The position numbers and the translations under genes were made by a program. 6,245 bases of DNA, taken from the NCBI GenBank assembly GCA_026391115.1, contig JAPLER010000156.1:1-6245 (forward strand), read 5' to 3'. The notes under the pieces were generated by a model that was given only the letters and a program-made list of their open reading frames with translations, had not been told where the DNA came from and did no database searches. The DNA is from Bacteroidota bacterium (GTDB lineage: Bacteria > Bacteroidota > Bacteroidia > Chitinophagales > Chitinophagaceae). Below, in pieces: positions 1-5,954 of this stretch (position 1 is the stretch's first letter; each line of letters starts with the position of its first letter).

Positions 1-1347
1 GGTAAAAGTAATTGTCCAAGCACCACTTGGGTTAGCACTTGTGTTACTACGCACAACGTATAAATTAATTAACCTGTCTTTGCTATCAGCATCGATATAG
101 TTATCAAAGTATGCTGTAGCAGCACCACTTAACACATTAGGGCTAATGCTTTGTCCTGCATTGGCAGTAATAGTGCTACCATTTGGCAAAGTAATAGTGG
201 CATTAACACTGCTTGTATCATTTACATATAAAGAAATCTGAAATACATCAGTTGCAGATGAACCGCTTGCAGTTGGCACATTAATGACTACGCTTCCTGT
301 TCCATTTGCAGCAATAGATAATTGTGTGTGTATGGCTTTGCCATTATCGTTTCCTGCACTTATACAAGCCACTCTACCTGGTGCACTATTGCAAAAATCA
401 TCCACTGCAATTTCATCAGGATTAGAACCATCATGTGCACCAAACTGCCCACCAATACTCATATTTACTACAATTGGTTTTCCAAAAGCATTAGCAACAT
501 TTTGAAAATAAGTCATTGCATTTATTTCATTATAGTCACTAAAGCTACCATTGCCACCTTTTACAATCACAATATCAGCATTAGGTGCAACACCTGCAAA
601 TTTTCTTGTACTTAATGCAGCTCCATTACCAGCAGCTGTACCAGCTACGTGTGTTCCATGTCCATTCAAATCTTTTTCTCTTACATAACCAGCAGGAGAA
701 CCATCTAACTCGTTATTAATTTGTGCTTGTGTATATTCCACTCCATAATTAAACCCACTAGGAGAAACTTCGCCTATGATAGGCGTTATCGTTTGATCCC
801 ACAATTTCAATATTCTACTTTTAGTAGTATCTGCAGGATTTCTAAAATCTAAATGATCCCAGTCTATTCCAGTATCAAACACACCAACAATAACACCATC
901 TCCTTTGTACATAGTATTGTTCAATTTACCAGCTTGCAGTAAAGAAGCACCTGTACTACCAACAGCTATGTCATTATTTGGCATAACTATTTTTGGTACA
1001 TCAATGTAATTCACTGCAGATATATCTACCAATTCATTCAATTGTTGTGGTGTTACCCAAGCTGTTACAAACTTTGGCAAAACAGATTGCACGTTAATAC
1101 TTTTCTCCTTTAACACTGTAGCATTACTTGTGTAGATAATGCAGATGTAACCATCTTCAAGCAAACCAGTTTTTTTATTGATAGCTTTGGCAAATGTTTG
1201 TTTATACAATGTTGGGTAAGTAGCTTCAGTTTCTACATTTAAAGGATGAGAAATGATATAACGAAAAGCTGGAGAAAGTTTATTGCTTTGTTGAGCATTA
1301 ATAAATGATGAAGCAATTAAACATAGGATGAGCAAAAATTTTTTCAT
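1..1347 (-). CDS. Secreted subtilisin-like serine peptidase (S8 family, CspA-like subgroup), 3' end off the window
   Basis: My translation of the minus strand is open from the ATG at 1347 to the window edge, 449 codons, with no stop. It begins with a signal peptide (MKKFLLILCLIASSFINA, probable cut before QQ at residue 19). Residues about 20-130 look like a pro-region. The S8 catalytic domain follows: Asp158 in DTGID, His230 in GHGTHVAG, and the oxyanion-hole Asn333 in SAGND. The nucleophile Ser (GTSMA-type motif) must lie beyond the window. The long gap between Asp and His contains KLWDQT (181-186) and a GFNYGVEYT stretch, which recall CspA-like subtilases of the clostridial germination-protease type. 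Residues about 341-449 are Ser/Thr/Asn-rich and beta-like, consistent with the jelly-roll insert known in that subgroup before the Ser motif; that match is inference. Likely exported or surface proteolysis. A type IX secretion tail could exist but cannot be seen. It is divergent from xerD. Family call is sure; subgroup is likely. Confidence 0.9.
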   Translation of the reverse strand, partial: MKKFLLILCLIASSFINAQQSNKLSPAFRYIISHPLNVETEATYPTLYKQTFAKAINKKTGLLEDGYICIIYTSNATVLKEKSINVQSVLPKFVTAWVTPQQLNELVDISAVNYIDVPKIVMPNNDIAVGSTGASLLQAGKLNNTMYKGDGVIVGVFDTGIDWDHLDFRNPADTTKSRILKLWDQTITPIIGEVSPSGFNYGVEYTQAQINNELDGSPAGYVREKDLNGHGTHVAGTAAGNGAALSTRKFAGVAPNADIVIVKGGNGSFSDYNEINAMTYFQNVANAFGKPIVVNMSIGGQFGAHDGSNPDEIAVDDFCNSAPGRVACISAGNDNGKAIHTQLSIAANGTGSVVINVPTASGSSATDVFQISLYVNDTSSVNATITLPNGSTITANAGQSISPNVLSGAATAYFDNYIDADSKDRLINLYVVRSNTSANPSGAWTITFT

Positions 1348-1368
1348 AACAGCAGGTAATTAGTGTAA

Positions 1369-1376
1369 TAGATTTG
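1369..1376 (+). promoter_or_regulatory. Candidate -7 element facing xerD
   Basis: TAGATTTG, followed by C, matches TAnnTTTG perfectly on the plus strand. It overlaps the minus-strand -7 box of the S8 gene through the palindrome ATTTGCAAAT (1372-1381). No TTG is found at the usual distance upstream, and the implied leader to xerD is about 110 nt, so support is weak. Confidence 0.2.
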
Positions 1377-1404
1377 CAAATTAGGGAGAAAACATTAAAA
1401 ACAA
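1376..1404 (-). promoter_or_regulatory. Candidate Bacteroidota promoter for the S8 peptidase gene
   Basis: On the minus strand a TTG (1402-1404) is followed by an 18-nt spacer and TAATTTGC (1376-1383). This is close to the Bacteroidota pattern TTG-N17-23-TAnnTTTG, but one base short within the -7 box. It lies 28 nt upstream of the ATG at 1347. No Shine-Dalgarno sequence is present. Found by eye against the known consensus; no transcript evidence. Confidence 0.35.
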
Positions 1405-1458
1405 CTTAAAGCAGATAGATTTTTTTTATGTTCATTTTATAAAAAATGTTTGAGTTGA

Positions 1459-1488
1459 TTGGTTATAACCAAATACAAGCAAATTTGC
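1459..1488 (+). promoter_or_regulatory. Two palindromes immediately upstream of xerD; possible operator or promoter
   Basis: TTGGTTATAACCAA at 1459-1472 is a perfect 14-bp palindrome. GCAAATTTGC at 1479-1488 is a perfect 10-bp palindrome ending 3 nt before the xerD ATG. Read as a promoter, TTG (1459-1461), an 18-nt spacer and CAAATTTG (1480-1487, one mismatch to TAnnTTTG) would start transcription almost at the ATG, giving a leaderless or near-leaderless message. Read as an operator, the 14-mer could bind a dimeric regulator. Both readings are inference; the palindromes themselves are seen directly. Confidence 0.3.
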
Positions 1489-1491
1489 AAG

Positions 1492-2394
1492 ATGTGGCAA
1501 CCATACATAAAAGGTTTTAAAGCATATCTACAATTAGAAAAATCATTGAGTAATCATAGTGTTGAGGCCTATTTGCGTGACATAGATAAGTTGTTACAAT
1601 ACCTACTGGCAAATGATTTGAAGAAAAACCCTGGCGAAATTGACTTAAAAGATTTGCAACAATTTATAAAGTTTATTGCAGAGCTAGGAATGAGTGCTAC
1701 TTCGCAAGCAAGAATCATAAGTGGCATCAAAGGCTTTTATAAATACTGCTTAACTGAACAAATCTGCAATAGCAATCCTGCTGAATTATTGGAAGCCCCA
1801 AAAACAAAACGAGCCTTACCAGATGTATTGAGTTTTGAAGAAATAGAAAATGTAATTGCACAACTAGATTTAAGTAAAGATGATGGCACACGCAATAAAG
1901 CAATATTGGAAACAATGTATAGTTGTGGCTTGCGTGTAAGCGAAGTTGTGAATTTAAAATTAAGTTGCTTGTATTTAGATGTTGGTTTTATAAGGGTGAT
2001 TGGTAAAGGCGATAAAGAAAGGCTTGTACCTATTGGCAGAGATGCTGTTAAATACATTAAGATTTATGTTGAAACTGTTAGAGTACACACCAAGATTGTT
2101 AAAGACTTTGAAGACATTGTATTCCTGAACAAATTTGGTAAAAGTCTTAGTCGAATTATGATATTCTACATTATAAAAGATTGTGCTTTAAAAGCAGGCT
2201 TAACCAAAATAATTTCGCCACATACTTTTCGTCATTCATTTGCAACACACTTGGTAGAGGGTGGTGCAGACCTACGTGCTGTGCAGGAAATGTTGGGCCA
2301 CGAAAGTATTACCACCACTGAAATATATACACATTTAGACAGAGATTTCTTACGTTCAACACTACATCAGTTTCATCCTGCATTTAAAAAATAA
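1492..2394 (+). CDS. xerD: Site-specific tyrosine recombinase XerD
   Basis: XerD and a partner recombinase resolve chromosome dimers at the dif site near the terminus during cell division; it acts in the cytoplasm on DNA. The 300-residue product has an N-terminal SAM-like core-binding domain (about 1-90, with FKAYLQLEKSLS and VEAYLRDI) and a C-terminal catalytic domain. All six active-site residues are present: Arg148 (SCGLRVSE), Lys172 (GKGDKER), His244 and Arg247 (HTFRH), His270 (LGHESI) and the Tyr279 nucleophile (EIYTHL). With the ATG at 1492 these fall at exactly the positions known for E. coli XerD, and the length agrees with the usual 298-300. An in-frame TTG at 1459 would add 11 residues, but it lies inside a palindrome and adds nothing conserved, so I prefer 1492. 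XerC or a phage integrase is less likely given the length and lack of mobile-element context. The stop is 1 nt from that of the convergent membrane-protein gene. Confidence 0.9.
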   Translation: MWQPYIKGFKAYLQLEKSLSNHSVEAYLRDIDKLLQYLLANDLKKNPGEIDLKDLQQFIKFIAELGMSATSQARIISGIKGFYKYCLTEQICNSNPAELLEAPKTKRALPDVLSFEEIENVIAQLDLSKDDGTRNKAILETMYSCGLRVSEVVNLKLSCLYLDVGFIRVIGKGDKERLVPIGRDAVKYIKIYVETVRVHTKIVKDFEDIVFLNKFGKSLSRIMIFYIIKDCALKAGLTKIISPHTFRHSFATHLVEGGADLRAVQEMLGHESITTTEIYTHLDRDFLRSTLHQFHPAFKK

Positions 2395-2404
2395 ACTATT
2401 TTTT
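2386..2404. terminator. AT-only hairpin at the convergent gene junction; possible weak bidirectional terminator
   Basis: AAAAAATA (2386-2393) and TATTTTTT (2397-2404) are perfect inverted repeats around a 3-nt loop. They cover both stop codons (xerD TAA 2392-2394; minus-strand TAG at 2396-2398). The stem has no G-C pair, so it would be weak, but it is the only terminator-like structure between these genes. Confidence 0.25.
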
Positions 2405-2908
2405 TACATCTACAAAAATATCAGCGTATAGCTTGGTGAATTTGTATGTCATTAATGTATGAAGCAACAGCAAGGCTGCATATATTCCCATAAAATAAAT
2501 TGTACAAGTTAAAACTTTGCTCATTAAATCTGGTGTAAGTATTGCTTGACTAAAATTTTTATTCTCCTCAAAAAACTTTGAAACCATTAAATCTATTGAT
2601 GCTTTATTAGAAACAATTGTAATAAAATTTGTTAAATTCATTATACTAAACAAGATTGTAAAAACACTTGTCATTCTTAAGTTTCGTTTTAATTTTAATG
2701 TACATTTTTTGCCATTAATAATTCCTTTTTGCAAAAAAATAAATGAAAAAATAGCATATAGAACTGTTCCTACAAACAGCAGCATTCCCAACAACATTAC
2801 AGGATTTAAGATTGATGCCAATACGCCAAATATGGTAACCAAAGCTAGAAATGCATTTGGCAAAGCCAATAAATAAGTTAAGCCTTTGTATAGTTTTAAT
2901 TCTGTCAT
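2396..2908 (-). CDS. Small integral membrane protein of unknown function (about four membrane segments)
   Basis: I do not recognise this 170-residue protein. Four hydrophobic segments are visible: about 11-33, 37-62, 79-100 and 131-155. A short basic stretch (KKCTLKLKRNLR, about 67-78) lies between the second and third. A polar loop containing FFEENKNFS (about 101-128) lies between the third and fourth. The first ten residues and the Asp/Lys-containing tail ending DVKK are polar, and an even number of segments places both ends on the same side, probably the cytoplasm. There is no signal peptide, no enzyme motif and no cysteine pair. The ATG at 2908 is the natural start, preceded by a good -7 box. 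The gene is convergent with xerD (1-nt gap) and divergent from the RNA methyltransferase gene (67 nt), so neighbours give no functional hint. The long intact frame, the promoter and the exact packing between neighbours support a real gene. Confidence 0.75.
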   Translation of the reverse strand: MTELKLYKGLTYLLALPNAFLALVTIFGVLASILNPVMLLGMLLFVGTVLYAIFSFIFLQKGIINGKKCTLKLKRNLRMTSVFTILFSIMNLTNFITIVSNKASIDLMVSKFFEENKNFSQAILTPDLMSKVLTCTIYFMGIYAALLLLHTLMTYKFTKLYADIFVDVKK

Positions 2909-2940
2909 TGAATAAAAAGTAATTTAATTGTAGATATTTG
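2908..2940 (+). promoter_or_regulatory. Weak candidate promoter for the RsmB-like gene
   Basis: On the plus strand TTG (2908-2910), a 22-nt spacer and GATATTTG (2933-2940), followed by C, match the Bacteroidota pattern with one mismatch in the -7 box. The box ends 35 nt before the ATG at 2976. Its TTTGC overlaps the opposing -7 box on TTTGCAAA (2937-2944). Confidence 0.22.
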
Positions 2941-2967
2941 CAAACATAATAGTTACAAGCATTTCAA
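2941..2967 (-). promoter_or_regulatory. Candidate promoter for the small membrane-protein gene
   Basis: On the minus strand TATGTTTG (2941-2948), followed by C, is a perfect TAnnTTTG box. A TTG (2965-2967) lies 16 nt upstream, slightly closer than the usual 17-23. It sits 32 nt before the ATG at 2908. Confidence 0.4.
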
Positions 2968-2975
2968 AACATTCA

Positions 2976-4157
2976 ATGCAAAATAGATTTACGACTTATT
3001 TTAATGTTGCACAAAAAAACATTACGTTATATAAAGGAGATATTCCTCTATCAGCCTATTTAAAAAACTATTTTGCTTCAAATAAAAAGCACGGCTCAAC
3101 CGATAGAAAACAAATTACACATTGGTGTTATTGCTATTACAGATTGGGAAAAGCTTTAATTAATATTTCTATTGATGAAAGAATGAAAGTTGCTTTCTTT
3201 TTATGCAACCAACACGCTAAAAATTACGAACATTTATTTAAAGAAAATTGGATTGCAAATTGGAGTGAGAACATTGATGACAGAATTCAATTTATCAAAA
3301 CAATATATACTGATTTTGATGTTGTAAACATTTTTGAAACACATCATCATATTGCATTTGACATAGATAAGACAGCTTTTATAAAAGCACATTTACAACA
3401 ACCCAATTTGTTTTTAAGAATAAGACCAACCCATAATCAAACAGTAAAAAATAAACTAAATAACCAATCCATTTTATTTAAACAACAAAGTGAAGATTGT
3501 TTGTCGCTTGCTAACACAACAAAAGTTGAAAGTGTGGTTGATATTAACAGAGAAGTTATAGTACAGGATTATTCATCTCAACAAGTTGGCGAATTAATGC
3601 AGATTGTAAAAGACAATTTGATACAGCCAATTGCTTTATGGGACTGCTGTGCAGCAAGTGGCGGTAAAACTATTTTGGCAAAAGATATTATACAAAGTCT
3701 AAGTATTACTGTAAGCGATGTTAGGGCTAGTATAATATCAAACCTTCGTAAACGCTTTGAAGAAGCAGGAGTAAGAGCTTATCAATCATTTATAATTGAT
3801 GCTACAAAACCTATAACCACATTCAATAAAAAGTTTAACTTTATTATATGCGATGTACCTTGTACTGGCAGTGGCACATGGGCAAGAACACCAGAAGAAT
3901 TGTATTTTTTTAAGGAAGAGAATATTGCTGTGTTTCAAGAATTGCAAAAACAAATTGCACTAAATACCATACAACATTTAATTGTTGGAGGTTACTTTTT
4001 ATACATAACCTGTAGTGTATTTTCAGCTGAAAATGACGATGTATTAGAAAAAATAATGCAGCAAAATAATGTAGAGCTTGTTGAAAAAAAATATTTCAAA
4101 GGTTATACAACCCAAGCTGACACAATGTTTGCTGCATTGCTTAAAAAAGTTTCTTAA
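2976..4157 (+). CDS. RsmB/NOP-family (Fmu/Sun) S-adenosylmethionine-dependent RNA cytosine-C5 methyltransferase
   Basis: The 393-residue protein should transfer a methyl group from S-adenosylmethionine to C5 of a cytosine in RNA, most likely 16S rRNA as in RsmB. The N-terminal part (about 20-120) is divergent but holds a NusB/RsmB-like stretch (STDRKQITHWCYCYYRLG, 41-58). A linker segment VIVQDYSSQQVGEL (about 194-207) matches the family's 'vQD-sSQ' motif. The Rossmann domain follows: motif I DCCAASGGKT (223-232), acidic residue Asp248 of motif II (SDVRAS), Asp275 (FIIDAT), motif IV DVPCTGSGTW (293-302) with Cys296, and motif VI YITCSVFSAEN (343-353) with the catalytic-type Cys346. Both family cysteines are present, so it looks active. 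Motif I has Ser where most members have Pro (A-P-G-G). Exact target is not provable here, so I give no gene symbol. It is convergent with gpmI, sharing TTAA at 4154-4157. A 393-residue length is somewhat short of E. coli RsmB (about 429). Confidence 0.87.
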   Translation: MQNRFTTYFNVAQKNITLYKGDIPLSAYLKNYFASNKKHGSTDRKQITHWCYCYYRLGKALINISIDERMKVAFFLCNQHAKNYEHLFKENWIANWSENIDDRIQFIKTIYTDFDVVNIFETHHHIAFDIDKTAFIKAHLQQPNLFLRIRPTHNQTVKNKLNNQSILFKQQSEDCLSLANTTKVESVVDINREVIVQDYSSQQVGELMQIVKDNLIQPIALWDCCAASGGKTILAKDIIQSLSITVSDVRASIISNLRKRFEEAGVRAYQSFIIDATKPITTFNKKFNFIICDVPCTGSGTWARTPEELYFFKEENIAVFQELQKQIALNTIQHLIVGGYFLYITCSVFSAENDDVLEKIMQQNNVELVEKKYFKGYTTQADTMFAALLKKVS

Positions 4158-4618
4158 TCAATCAATACATTGCCAGTCATTTCTTTTGGAATATCAAGAC
4201 TCATTATTTTTAAAACTGTAGGTGCTATATCGCCCAACTTTCCATCTTTCAATTTGCCTTTATAATCGTTGCTTATTAAAAATAAAGGAACAAGGTTTAA
4301 AGAATGTTGTGTGTTAGGGCTTCCATCATTGTTTATCATATAATCTGCATTACCATGGTCTGCTGTTAGTAAAATTGTATAGTCTTGTTTTAGGGCAGCT
4401 TCAACAACTTTTTGCACACAATTATCAACAGTCTCAACAGCTTTTATAACAGCACTAAAAACGCCTGTATGCCCTACCATATCTGCATTTGCAAAATTCA
4501 AACAAATAAAATCGGCATAACCTTTTTCAATTTCAGGCACTAATTTATCAGCTAGTCCATTAGCACTCATTTCTGGCTGCAAATCATAAGTTGCTACTTT
4601 AGGCGATGGCACAATCAT
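4154..4618 (-). CDS. gpmI: GpmI C-terminal fragment, 154 residues: second part of phosphatase domain
   Basis: The frame starts at an ATG (4616-4618) 6 nt after the upstream TAA and in the same frame. It holds SPKVATYDLQPEMSA (5-19), Asp46 and His50 (NADMVGH), Asp87-His88 (TADHGN) and His105 (TQHSLN). It ends with a normal GpmI C-terminus (IAPTVLKIMSLDIPKEMTGNVLID). The ATG may simply be the Ile/Met codon that the intact family protein has here, not a true start, though its A-rich lead-in (ACAAGA) is acceptable for Bacteroidota. It lacks the Ser nucleophile and the transferase domain, so alone it cannot be a mutase. Its stop overlaps that of the convergent methyltransferase gene in TTAA. Confidence 0.6.
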   Translation of the reverse strand: MIVPSPKVATYDLQPEMSANGLADKLVPEIEKGYADFICLNFANADMVGHTGVFSAVIKAVETVDNCVQKVVEAALKQDYTILLTADHGNADYMINNDGSPNTQHSLNLVPLFLISNDYKGKLKDGKLGDIAPTVLKIMSLDIPKEMTGNVLID

Positions 4619-4624
4619 TCTTGT

Positions 4625-4627
4625 TTA
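4625..4627 (-). other. In-frame TAA stop splitting gpmI
   Basis: On the minus strand the codons read GCA GGC TAA ACA AGA ATG ATT. The family has Gly-Glu-x-Arg here, so TAA stands for a Glu codon (GAA). The upstream and downstream frames are the same, so this is a nonsense codon, not a frameshift. Confidence 0.9.
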
Positions 4628-5674
4628 GCCTGCAAATTCATTTTCTCTTCCACCGCTAAAAAAGAAAGTTACGTGAGGATATTTTTCAGTTTCAGCCATT
4701 CTAATTTGCTGCTTATTATTTGCAGCTAAAACCTCCCCCAATGTATTGTTTAAATTATCGTTTTCAAACATCACATTTACATTATTGAAAGTTGCATCAT
4801 ACTCAGTCATTGTAGTAAAATGCAAGTTCATCTTGTGCATTCCAAAATCTGCAAAGTCTTGCTGTGAAAGCACTTCAGTTATTTCTCTACAACGATCTGT
4901 TCTAAAATTAAAACAAATTACTGCGTCATCATTTTGTATTGTTGAATTTTTACTTTTACATTTTGAATTAATAATTGGTTTTATAAATTCATCTGTAACA
5001 CCAGCTGCATAAGAGTTTTCAATACTTGTAATTATATCATCATTTGCCTCTCCTACCCCATTTATCATTGCATCATAAGCTAGCTTTACACGCTCCCAAC
5101 GTTTATCTCTATCCATTGCATAATATCTACCAGTAATAGTTGCAATACTTCCTACAGCATTATCTAGATGTAGTTGCAAATCTTTTATAAAATCCAAACC
5201 ACTTTTGGGGTCACAATCTCTACCATCGGTAAATGCGTGAATAAATACATTTTGCAAATCATTTGCTTTACATACATCAATTATTGCTTTTAAATGATTG
5301 ATGTGCGAGTGAACGCCACCATTGCTTACCAAACCCAATAAATGCAGGGGTTTGCTATTTTCTTTTGCGTATTTTATTGCAATCAATAGTTGTTCGTTTT
5401 GTGCAAACTCTCCAGTTCTGATGGCTACATTAATACGCTGCAATTCTTGATAAACAACACGACCTGCACCTAAATTTAGATGCCCTACTTCACTGTTACC
5501 CATTTGTCCATCTGGCAAGCCAACAGCTTCTCCACAAGTAACTAAAGTGCTATTGGGGTATTTGCTGTATAAAGACTTGACAAAGGGAACATTTGCATTT
5601 TGAATGGCATCGGCAGTTTTTGATTGGCCTAATCCCCATCCATCCATAATAATTAAAATAACTTTCTTGCTCAT
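4625..5674 (-). CDS. gpmI: GpmI N-terminal fragment, 349 residues: first part of phosphatase domain plus transferase domain
   Basis: This is the part of gpmI that ordinary translation would make. It opens with MSKKVILIIMDGWGLG, the standard family start, so the ATG at 5674 is secure. It keeps Asp11, the Ser61 nucleophile, the full transferase domain with His123-region VHSH (121-124), DGRDCDP (150-156), RYYAMDRDKRW (183-193) and NFRTDR (256-261), and Lys331 in TEKYPHVTFFFSGG. It ends at ENEFAG followed by TAA. It lacks five of the metal ligands, which lie in the downstream fragment, so alone it should be inactive. No Shine-Dalgarno sequence and no convincing promoter is seen upstream. Confidence 0.8.
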   Translation of the reverse strand: MSKKVILIIMDGWGLGQSKTADAIQNANVPFVKSLYSKYPNSTLVTCGEAVGLPDGQMGNSEVGHLNLGAGRVVYQELQRINVAIRTGEFAQNEQLLIAIKYAKENSKPLHLLGLVSNGGVHSHINHLKAIIDVCKANDLQNVFIHAFTDGRDCDPKSGLDFIKDLQLHLDNAVGSIATITGRYYAMDRDKRWERVKLAYDAMINGVGEANDDIITSIENSYAAGVTDEFIKPIINSKCKSKNSTIQNDDAVICFNFRTDRCREITEVLSQQDFADFGMHKMNLHFTTMTEYDATFNNVNVMFENDNLNNTLGEVLAANNKQQIRMAETEKYPHVTFFFSGGRENEFAG

Positions 5675-5954
5675 AGTGTAAAATTAGGATGTGTATTGAA
5701 ATAATCATTTTTTATTCAATTACAAATTTTTAAACTGGTGCATAAATGAAAGTTGAAAATTTTTAAATTTATGTGTTAAAGCTTGCAGCTAATAATTGGC
5801 TTATTTGCTTCTGTAATTTAATAATACACAACAACTGGAAGAACAACTATCATAAACAAACTTGATATTAATCATATTTTAATAACTGCATTGGTTGCAA
5901 TTTGCACTCAGATTTAAGAACAAATAATTTATTAACCGCACTAAAATTAACATT
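5675..5954. other. Divergent AT-rich intergenic region between gpmI and the YceI-like gene
   Basis: These 280 bp must hold the promoters for both flanking genes, but I see no good TTG-N17-23-TAnnTTTG pair on either strand. The nearest boxes (CTTATTTG at 5800-5807 on plus; AAAATTTG near 5725 on minus) have mismatches and no properly spaced TTG. AAATTTTTAAA occurs twice (5724-5734 and 5757-5767), 33 bp apart start to start. No RNA gene, terminator hairpin or small coding frame is evident. Confidence 0.5.

Larger units (their letters stand above)
4154..5674 (-). pseudogene. gpmI: 2,3-bisphosphoglycerate-independent phosphoglycerate mutase, interrupted by an in-frame TAA
   Basis: GpmI interconverts 3- and 2-phosphoglycerate in glycolysis and gluconeogenesis, using two Mn ions and a phosphoserine intermediate. 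The locus from the ATG at 5674 to the TAA at 4154-4156 is one reading frame of 506 codons, the normal family length, broken only by TAA at 4625-4627 (codon 350). Metal and catalytic residues are Asp11 (IIMDGWG) and Ser61 (MGNSEVGH) before the stop, and Asp398, His402 (ADMVGH), Asp439, His440 (TADHGN) and His457 (TQHSLN) after it. The last five are all shifted by 5 from the Geobacillus enzyme numbering (403, 407, 444, 445, 462). The stop falls in the family motif G-E-x-R-(I/M)-x-x-x-SPKVATYDLQPEMSA at the Glu, so one change, GAA to TAA, explains it. No other damage is visible. Possible explanations are a sequencing or assembly error, a recent nonsense mutation, read-through, or a two-chain enzyme. 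TAA is the normal stop in neighbouring genes, so code reassignment is unlikely. Confidence 0.85.

Noticed and set aside
284..615. Two overlapping plus-strand open frames (284-505 and 322-615)
   Set aside because: They lie opposite the S8 catalytic domain, whose translation shows His230 and Asn333 motifs; the plus-strand products have no recognisable features.
1459..1472. The 14-bp palindrome as a dif site for XerD
   Set aside because: dif sites are about 28 bp with two 11-bp arms around a 6-bp centre; this is half that length and has no central spacer.
1459..1491. TTG at 1459 as the xerD start
   Set aside because: The ATG at 1492 places all six catalytic residues at E. coli XerD numbering and gives 300 residues; the extension is unconserved-looking and lies in a palindrome.
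1727..2057. Minus-strand open frames inside xerD
   Set aside because: They are antisense to conserved XerD sequence including Arg148 and Lys172 and look like chance frames.
1492..2394. Phage or transposon integrase
   Set aside because: Size and residues fit housekeeping XerD, and there are no att repeats, tRNA or mobile genes nearby.
4619..4624. Programmed frameshift in gpmI
   Set aside because: The two halves are in the same frame (5674 and 4618 differ by a multiple of three) and no slippery run is present.
4625..4627. Reassigned TAA codon
   Set aside because: xerD, the RsmB-like gene and gpmI itself all end with TAA, and all other frames have no internal TAA.
4746..5012. Plus-strand frame of 88 codons inside gpmI
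   Set aside because: It is antisense to conserved GpmI transferase sequence and has no motif of its own.
5724..5767. Direct repeat AAATTTTTAAA twice in the gpmI/YceI gap
   Set aside because: Low-complexity A/T runs of this length arise easily by chance in DNA this AT-rich; no third copy or symmetry supports an operator.
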